From: an uncultured Phycisphaerales bacterium
GTDB lineage: Bacteria > Planctomycetota > Phycisphaerae > WQYP01
Reading direction: 5' to 3'
Length of the DNA: 5,786 nt
NCBI GenBank assembly: GCA_903868035.1
Contig: CAIPTQ010000094.1
Location: forward strand, 1 to 5,786
The position numbers and the translations under genes were made by a program. How positions within the stretch are numbered: the stretch's first letter is position 1; each line of letters begins with the position of its first letter. Shown here one piece after another: positions 1 to 4,376 of the stretch. The notes under the pieces are model-generated. The model was not told the origin of the DNA. It did not search any database and saw only the letters and a program-made list of their open reading frames with translations.

Positions 1-1
1 C

Positions 2-2095
2 ACCCCCATCCCCCTCAAAATGAGCCTTACCAACCGCTCTGACGACGGCTCCCCGCGCGGCGAATGGGCCAAGCAACTCCAAATCCTCCACGCCCTCAAG
101 CCCGGCATGACCAAGGGCGACATCCCCGCCGCCGTCGCCACCGCCCGCGACATCCTCACCCACGGCAACAACACCCGCAAAATCATATTCATCGTCTCCG
201 ACGACCAACGCACCAACTGGGACCCCGGCAACGAAAAAACCTGGACCGCCGCCGCCGGCCACGCCCCGCTTGCCCCCGACAAGTTGGATGCGGGCACCGC
301 CGGCGATATCCCCATCTTCAGCGTCCCCGTCAAAAACCCCGGCGCTTCGATCACCAATATCACCGTCCGCGCCGTCAACGTCCTCCCCGAGTTCCTCGGC
401 GTCCATCGCCCCGCCCAGATCGTCGCCACCGTCTCCAACACCGGCACCACCGACCTGGCCAACGTCCCCCTCGTCCTGGAAGTCGATGGCAAAACCGCCC
501 TCTCCCGCCCCCTGCCCGCCCTCGCCATCGGCGACTCGACCACCGTCCGCTTCGACTATTACTTCCCCGATGCCGGCAGCCACTGGGTCCGCGTCCGCGC
601 CGACCTCATCGACGCCCTCGACGCCGACAACGCCGCCACCGCCGCCGTCAACGTCAAAGCCCGCCTCCCCGTCCTCGTCATCGACGGCCAACTCACTGGT
701 TCCGGCAACAGTGGTGCCGACGCCCTCGTCGGCGTGGGGGGTGGGGGCGATGACCTCTCCGCCTTCCCCCACGCCGCCTTCCTCGTCGCCGCCATGCAGC
801 CCGTCGATCCCTCCATCGATCCCGTCGCCCTCATCACGCCCAAGGTCATCAGCGTCTCCGAACTGGCCACCCTCAAGGGCTTCCGCCTCGAGGACTACCC
901 CATCGTCGTCCTCAACGACGTCCCCCGCCTCACCCGCCAAACCGTCGATCAACTCGCCGCCCACGCCCAGGCCGGCAACGGCGTCTGGATCATCCTCGGC
1001 CCCCGCACCGAACCGGGCTTCATCAACGACGTCCTCGCCCGCAGCGCCCTCCTCCCCCTGACCGCCAAAGGCATCACCCACGCGCCGGACCCCCGCGTCC
1101 CCCCACCCGCCGGCACCCAGCCCCAGACCGCCCCCGCCCCCGCCACCTGGGTCACCATCGACATCAAGGAGCCCGCCAATCGCGCCCTCATCCTTCTCAC
1201 CAACGCCGGCGCCGCCCAGCACAGCGCCCTCGCCGACGTCACCCTCCGCGCCTGGTGGACCGTCACCCCCGTCCTCCCCGAACTCCGCACCATCCTCGCC
1301 ACCACCACCGGCGATCCCCTCGCCCTCGAAATGGACCTCGGCAAAGTCGGCGGCAAGGCCGTCGTCTGGACCACGTCCGTCGATCTCGCCTGGAATAACT
1401 TGCCCTTCGTGACCAATTTCACCCCCCTCGTCAACGAAACCCTCTTCAACCTCGCCAGCGGCCAGGATATCGGCCAGCCCCGCCACGTCGCCGCCGGCGA
1501 ACCCCTCATCTGGACCAGCAGTGGTGCCGACGCCCCCGTCGGCCGTAGTGGTTCTGCCACGCCCGTCATCCCCCGCACCACCCCAGCCATCGAATCCGCC
1601 CAACTCCTCTGCCCCGACGGCACCACCCGCACCCTCAAGCCCGAACTCCGCGGCGACCATTACTACGTCGAGGAACGCGACACCTCCCTCCCCGGCCTCT
1701 ACGAAATGCGCTTCTCCGCCCCCGCCACCGCCGGGGCCACCGCCCCCCCCGCCGCCTTCTTCAGCGTCAACCTCGACCCCGACGAACTCGACCCCGCCGT
1801 CCTCGCCCCCGACGACCTCGACTGGTTCAAATCCCGCGGCTACCTCGCCGGCATCGTCCACCCAACCACCACCGCCGCCACCGGCACCGGCCTCGCCCAG
1901 GCCCTCCAGGCCACCCACGGCGGCATGGACCTCTGGCGCTACTTCGCCTTCCTCCTCCTCCTCCTCCTCGTCCTCGAAGTCGCCGTCACCTTCACCCTCG
2001 TCCGCCAACAGTCCGGCAAATCCCTCCAGGACGACAACCTCGACTCCCTCCTCCCCCAAGGCACCATCCCCCCCGCCCCCGGCAGTGCCCCATGA
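2..2095 (+). CDS. Membrane-anchored VWA/BatA-like protein with glutamine-amidotransferase-like region (5' end missing)
   Basis: The reading frame is open to the left edge, so the first visible ATG (20) is internal and the true start lies upstream. Residues are numbered from that ATG. Residues 1-66 look like the end of a VWA domain, with a late strand KIIFIVSDDQRTNW (54-67); the metal-binding DxSxS motif would lie off the window. Residues about 110-212 form a CARDB/BatA-like beta domain. Residues 215-340 resemble the GATase1-like fold of this family (LPVLVIDGQ, then PIVVLNDVPRL and GVWIILGP), but I see no catalytic Cys-His pair. Residues 446-478 (AVVWTTSVDLAWNNLP and following) and 578-590 (AAFFSVNLDPDEL) are also typical. 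One membrane helix spans about 641-660, followed by a short Pro-rich tail. Relatives usually follow MoxR, DUF58 and BatA genes, with roles in envelope stress or complex assembly that are poorly defined. Family assignment is by motif memory; exact function is unknown. Confidence 0.8.
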   Translation, partial: TPIPLKMSLTNRSDDGSPRGEWAKQLQILHALKPGMTKGDIPAAVATARDILTHGNNTRKIIFIVSDDQRTNWDPGNEKTWTAAAGHAPLAPDKLDAGTAGDIPIFSVPVKNPGASITNITVRAVNVLPEFLGVHRPAQIVATVSNTGTTDLANVPLVLEVDGKTALSRPLPALAIGDSTTVRFDYYFPDAGSHWVRVRADLIDALDADNAATAAVNVKARLPVLVIDGQLTGSGNSGADALVGVGGGGDDLSAFPHAAFLVAAMQPVDPSIDPVALITPKVISVSELATLKGFRLEDYPIVVLNDVPRLTRQTVDQLAAHAQAGNGVWIILGPRTEPGFINDVLARSALLPLTAKGITHAPDPRVPPPAGTQPQTAPAPATWVTIDIKEPANRALILLTNAGAAQHSALADVTLRAWWTVTPVLPELRTILATTTGDPLALEMDLGKVGGKAVVWTTSVDLAWNNLPFVTNFTPLVNETLFNLASGQDIGQPRHVAAGEPLIWTSSGADAPVGRSGSATPVIPRTTPAIESAQLLCPDGTTRTLKPELRGDHYYVEERDTSLPGLYEMRFSAPATAGATAPPAAFFSVNLDPDELDPAVLAPDDLDWFKSRGYLAGIVHPTTTAATGTGLAQALQATHGGMDLWRYFAFLLLLLLVLEVAVTFTLVRQQSGKSLQDDNLDSLLPQGTIPPAPGSAP
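709..733 (+). repeat. Copy 1 of a 25-base hairpin repeat inside the VWA/BatA-like gene
   Basis: The segment contains perfect 7-base inverted arms, GCCGACG (716-722) and CGTCGGC (727-733), around a 4-base loop. It matches 1519-1543 at 24 of 25 positions; the one difference is in the loop (T versus C at 726). It reads in frame as SGADALVG (residues 231-238), right after the strand LPVLVIDGQ, where related proteins usually have a shorter loop. Neighbouring codons are unusual for this gene: ACT GGT before it and GTG GGG GGT GGG after it. A REP-like insertion is inferred; a chance duplication within the gene is the alternative. Confidence 0.6.
1519..1543 (+). repeat. Copy 2 of the 25-base hairpin repeat inside the VWA/BatA-like gene
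   Basis: Arms GCCGACG (1526-1532) and CGTCGGC (1537-1543) enclose the loop CCCC. The segment reads in frame as SGADAPVG (residues 501-508) between EPLIWTS and the strand ending in CPDG. It is followed by CGT AGT GGT TCT, a run of four T-ending codons in a gene that otherwise favours C at the third position. A second AGTGGT lies just after the hairpin (1547-1552), so the hairpin is flanked by direct AGTGGT repeats (1520-1525 and 1547-1552). Confidence 0.6.
1952..1969 (+). repeat. Six tandem CTC codons in the membrane helix
   Basis: Six consecutive CTC leucine codons encode the core of the C-terminal membrane segment (residues 645-650). The run is a perfect trinucleotide repeat and could slip in replication, which would change helix length by whole residues. 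It also reflects the strong CTC preference of this gene. Confidence 0.75.
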
Positions 2096-2123
2096 GCTGT
2101 CCCAAACCCCCGCGGATCGTCGG

Positions 2124-2142
2124 CAATTCAGGCCCATGCTGC
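2124..2142 (+). repeat. Imperfect direct repeat, left copy, upstream of the glycosidase gene
   Basis: This 19-base stretch (CAATTC, then AGGCCC, then ATGCTGC) closely matches 2237-2256, with one substitution-rich centre and one gap. The two copies lie 113 bases apart on either side of the TATAAT box. They could be regulator sites or remnants of a duplication; nothing in the window decides between these. Confidence 0.4.
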
Positions 2143-2161
2143 AACCGGACGATGCATGCCG

Positions 2162-2167
2162 TATAAT
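2162..2167 (+). promoter_or_regulatory. Candidate -10 box (TATAAT) for the GH35-like lipoprotein gene
   Basis: A perfect TATAAT sits in the gap between the VWA-type gene and the lipoprotein gene, and is conspicuous in this GC-rich DNA. The hexamer 17 bases upstream (CTGCAA, 2139-2144) matches TTGACA at only three of six positions, so the -35 is weak. If used, transcription would begin near 2174 and give an untranslated leader of about 130 bases. A sigma-70-type promoter is inferred from the box alone. Confidence 0.45.
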
Positions 2168-2236
2168 GACGTGGCGTACAAAATCGGGAAGTTATTCCGC
2201 GCCCGTTGCTTTCTGAATTATCTCCGCCCCGCCATG

Positions 2237-2256
2237 CAATTCCGGGCCTATGCTGC
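2237..2256 (+). repeat. Imperfect direct repeat, right copy, in the leader of the glycosidase gene
   Basis: This 20-base stretch (CAATTC, CGGGCC, TATGCTGC) matches 2124-2142 apart from a small central difference. It lies downstream of the candidate -10 box, so a protein bound here would block transcription. The ATG at 2250 lies inside it and is not considered the gene start. Confidence 0.4.
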
Positions 2257-2290
2257 CGTTGAACTTATGGTTTGACGTCCCTCTTGGCAG

Positions 2291-2300
2291 AAAGGCAAGG
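2291..2300 (+). promoter_or_regulatory. Ribosome binding site that fixes the start at 2304
   Basis: The purine-rich stretch AAAGGCAAGG ends 3 bases before the ATG at 2304; its first part, AAAGG (2291-2295), has an 8-base spacer. The in-frame ATG at 2250 has no such site, and starting there would put 18 non-signal residues ahead of the lipoprotein signal peptide. Confidence 0.65.
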
Positions 2301-2303
2301 ACT

Positions 2304-4208
2304 ATGCGACGAACTCTTCCCTGTTGGCTCCTGGCATGCGCCACCGCGCTCCTATCCGCTTGCGCCACCGCCCCCCTGGACATCCCCCACCTCGAACAAC
2401 GCGACGGCATGACCAAGCTCATCGTCGACGGCCGCCCCTTCATCTGCGTCGGCGGCGAACTGGCCAATTCCAGTTCCTCGGATGTCCAAACCATGAAGGA
2501 AGTCTGGCCGCGCCTCGCGCGGATCAACCTCAACACCGTCCTGAGCGTCGTCTCCTGGGATCTCATTGAGCCGGTCGAGGGCCAGTACGACTTCTCCATG
2601 ATCGACTACCAGCTTCAGGCCGCCCGCGACAACAACCTGCGCCTGATTTTCCTCTGGATGGCCAGTTGGAAGAACGGCCTGTCGCACTATCCGCCCCCCT
2701 GGGTCAAGGCCAATCAGGATCGCTTCCCGCGCGTCGTCAACGGCCAGGGCGACTCCCTGGAAATTCTCTCCCCGCTCAGCGCGGAAAACCGCAACGCCGA
2801 CGCCAAGGCTTTCGCCGCCGTCATGAAGCACATCCGCGAGGTTGATTCCAAGTTCCGCACCGTCATCGCCATCCAGGTGGAAAACGAAGTGGGCGTCCTG
2901 GGTTCCGTGCGCGACTATGGCCCCGCCGCCAACCAGGCCTTCGCCGGCCCGGTGCCGCGGGAGCTGACGGATTATCTCCAGAAGAACAAGGACCACCTCC
3001 TGCCGGAATTGAAAAAAGTCTGGATGGACGCCGGCGGCAAAACCTCCGGCACGTGGGAGGAAGTCTTCGGCCGGAGCGTCCCGCGTCCGGCGAACATGCC
3101 GCCGCTGCCCAACCCCGGCGCCGCCCGTGCCGACCGTCCCGCCGGTGTAGATCTGCTGAACCAGGCCGACGAAATCTTCATGGCCTGGAACTACTCCCGC
3201 TACATCGGATACGTCGCCGCGCAGGGCAAGAAGGAATACCCGATCCCCATGTACGTGAACGCCTGGATCGTCCAGCCCCAGGACCTGGGCCCAGGCGACT
3301 ATCCCTCCGGCGGACCCGAACCTTTCGTGCATGACATCTGGCGCGCCGGCGGACCGGCCATCGACATCCTCGCGCCGGATATCTACCTCCCCGATTATGT
3401 CCCCATCATGAAGACCTTCGCCCGCGGCGGCAACCCCGCCTTCAACCCCGAAACCCGCCAGGATGCCGACCGCTGCTGGACCGCCTTCGCGCAGCTCAAC
3501 GCCCTCTGCTTCTCCCCGATGGGCATCGACAACGTCAACGATTACAAGCCCGACAGCACCTTCGCCCGCACCTTTACGCTGGTGAGCCTGCTCTCGGGCG
3601 CCATCGCCGAAGCCCAGGGCCGGCCCGATGCGATCAAGGTGATCCCCGTGGCCCCGGGCCAGACCCCCGGCCGCGTCGATATGGGCAACTACACGTTCAC
3701 CTTCTCCGCCGCCGCAGGCGGACGCGGTGGCGGCGGCGGTGCAGCTCCCGGCCGCGGCGGCGCTGCCACCGCCCCCGCAGCTCGTGGCGGTACACCACGC
3801 GGCGGCACACCACGCGGCGGCGCAACGCCCGCCGCCAGCGCGGCCTCTGATATCGCCTCGGCCTCATTCGTCGATGGCGCGTATGTCCTCATCCTCAACA
3901 CCGCCCCCGATGAATACTACTTCGCCACCAACGGCAGCTACACCGTCCGCGTCTCGGCCCAGGTCCCCGGCGCCAACATCACGACCCCCGCCAGCATCGA
4001 TCGCGGCTCGTTCATCAACGGCAAATGGGTCCTTGGGCACCGCTTCAACGGCGATGACATCATGGGCGGCGTGTACGACATCTCCGGCGCCGCCGCCAAC
4101 AACCAGGCGGGCACCATCATCCCCCTGAGCCGCGGCCGCAACGCCCCCGCCCCCGGCGAATCCACGCCCCCGACCATCCTGCGCATCCGCTTCTATCACT
4201 ATAAGTGA
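2304..4208 (+). CDS. Lipoprotein GH35-like glycosidase (putative beta-galactosidase) with C-terminal DUF5597-type domain
   Basis: The protein has 634 residues and is probably a membrane-anchored exo-glycosidase acting on galactose-type residues outside the cytoplasm. The start at 2304 gives a charged MRR, a hydrophobic stretch and the lipobox LSAC with Cys20. The residue after Cys is Ala rather than Asp, which by the Escherichia coli rule would send it to the outer membrane. A GH35/GH42-like barrel covers about 30-415. The motif IQVENEVG places the probable acid/base at Glu195, and Glu383 in GNPAFNPET is the likely nucleophile by comparison with strand 7 of GH35 enzymes. PMYVNAWIVQP, GDYPSGGP and DILAPDIYLPDY are typical of DUF5597-linked members. 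The C-terminal domain (about 420-634) contains GSFINGKWVLGHRFNGDD, and is interrupted at 469-515 by a Gly/Arg/Ala/Pro insert. The gene is convergent with a GH28 gene, which suggests pectin side-chain removal. Substrate specificity is inferred; clan-level fold is more certain. Confidence 0.82.
   Translation: MRRTLPCWLLACATALLSACATAPLDIPHLEQRDGMTKLIVDGRPFICVGGELANSSSSDVQTMKEVWPRLARINLNTVLSVVSWDLIEPVEGQYDFSMIDYQLQAARDNNLRLIFLWMASWKNGLSHYPPPWVKANQDRFPRVVNGQGDSLEILSPLSAENRNADAKAFAAVMKHIREVDSKFRTVIAIQVENEVGVLGSVRDYGPAANQAFAGPVPRELTDYLQKNKDHLLPELKKVWMDAGGKTSGTWEEVFGRSVPRPANMPPLPNPGAARADRPAGVDLLNQADEIFMAWNYSRYIGYVAAQGKKEYPIPMYVNAWIVQPQDLGPGDYPSGGPEPFVHDIWRAGGPAIDILAPDIYLPDYVPIMKTFARGGNPAFNPETRQDADRCWTAFAQLNALCFSPMGIDNVNDYKPDSTFARTFTLVSLLSGAIAEAQGRPDAIKVIPVAPGQTPGRVDMGNYTFTFSAAAGGRGGGGGAAPGRGGAATAPAARGGTPRGGTPRGGATPAASAASDIASASFVDGAYVLILNTAPDEYYFATNGSYTVRVSAQVPGANITTPASIDRGSFINGKWVLGHRFNGDDIMGGVYDISGAAANNQAGTIIPLSRGRNAPAPGESTPPTILRIRFYHYK
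3708..3848 (+). other. Gly/Arg/Ala/Pro low-complexity insert within the DUF5597-type domain
   Basis: Codons here encode about 47 residues (469-515 of the 634-residue protein) made almost entirely of Gly, Ala, Arg, Pro, Thr and Ser, including RGGGGG, GRGG and repeated RGGTP. The insert separates the strand YTFTF from DIASASFVDGAYVLIL, which in related proteins are joined by a short loop. The reading frame and domain motifs continue on both sides, so it is an in-frame loop expansion, not a frameshift. Confidence 0.75.
3786..3820 (+). repeat. 15-base tandem repeat (GGTPR units) in the low-complexity insert
   Basis: Two full 15-base units (3786-3800 and 3801-3815) differ by one base and encode GGTPR twice. 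A partial third unit begins at 3816 (GGCGGC). The unit length is a multiple of three, so gain or loss of copies keeps the frame. This suggests the insert grew by replication slippage. Confidence 0.75.
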
Positions 4209-4218
4209 CCGCCGCCAC

Positions 4219-4236
4219 GCCCCTCCGGGGCTTATT
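4219..4236 (+). terminator. Short terminator-like hairpin after the GH35-like gene
   Basis: GCCCC (4219-4223) pairs with GGGGC (4227-4231) across a 3-base loop, and TTATT follows directly. It begins 10 bases past the stop codon. The stem is GC-rich but only 5 bp and the T run is imperfect, so it is a plausible weak intrinsic terminator. Confidence 0.45.
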
Positions 4237-4320
4237 CCACCCATGGCCACGTGGTGAAGATACCTGCCGCCTCATCCGGAACCCAACTGAATCCCGCGCC
4301 ACACAGGATCGAGTGTGTAG

Positions 4321-4344
4321 GCCCCGGGATTGCAATCCCGGGGC
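4321..4344. repeat. Perfect 24-base palindrome between the convergent glycosidase genes
   Basis: The arms GCCCCGGGAT (4321-4330) and ATCCCGGGGC (4335-4344) flank TGCA, which is itself self-complementary, so all 24 bases form one perfect palindrome. As RNA it would fold into a 10-bp stem with a 4-base loop on either strand. It lies 112 bases past the end of the GH35-like gene and 32 bases past the end of the GH28 gene. It has no T run on either side, so it may be a bidirectional terminator or mRNA 3'-end stabiliser, a dispersed REP-like element, or a dimer-binding site. The preceding GTGTGTAG resembles the flank of some dispersed palindromes; that link is inference. Confidence 0.6.
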
Positions 4345-4376
4345 TGGATGGGCGCGCGCTTCAAAGGGAGTCCGGA

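Noticed and set aside
2096..2123. Terminator directly after the VWA-type gene
   Set aside because: I found no convincing GC-rich hairpin followed by a T run here.
1521..2216. Open frame of 231 codons, + strand, in another frame of the VWA-type gene
   Set aside because: The product is almost entirely Pro, Ser, Thr and Ala, which is the shifted reading of C-rich codons. The main frame carries the conserved motifs and membrane helix.
2259..2278. TTGAAC and TTGACG as -35 boxes near the GH35-like gene
   Set aside because: No reasonable -10 hexamer lies 16-18 bases downstream of either; the downstream sequence runs into the ribosome binding site and start codon.
2250..2303. ATG at 2250 as the start of the GH35-like protein
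   Set aside because: It would add 18 residues ahead of a clear lipoprotein signal peptide, and it lies within a direct repeat with no good ribosome binding site. The ATG at 2304 has one.
2352..3332. Open frame of 326 codons on the - strand opposite the GH35-like gene
   Set aside because: It is antisense to a gene with a signal peptide, catalytic motifs and a clear family match. Long antisense frames are expected in GC-rich DNA, and its Gly/Val/Asp-rich translation shows no recognisable domain.
4241..4254. Short palindromes CCATGG and CCACGTGG in the convergent gap
   Set aside because: They are 6 and 8 bases long, expected by chance, with no partner sites seen.
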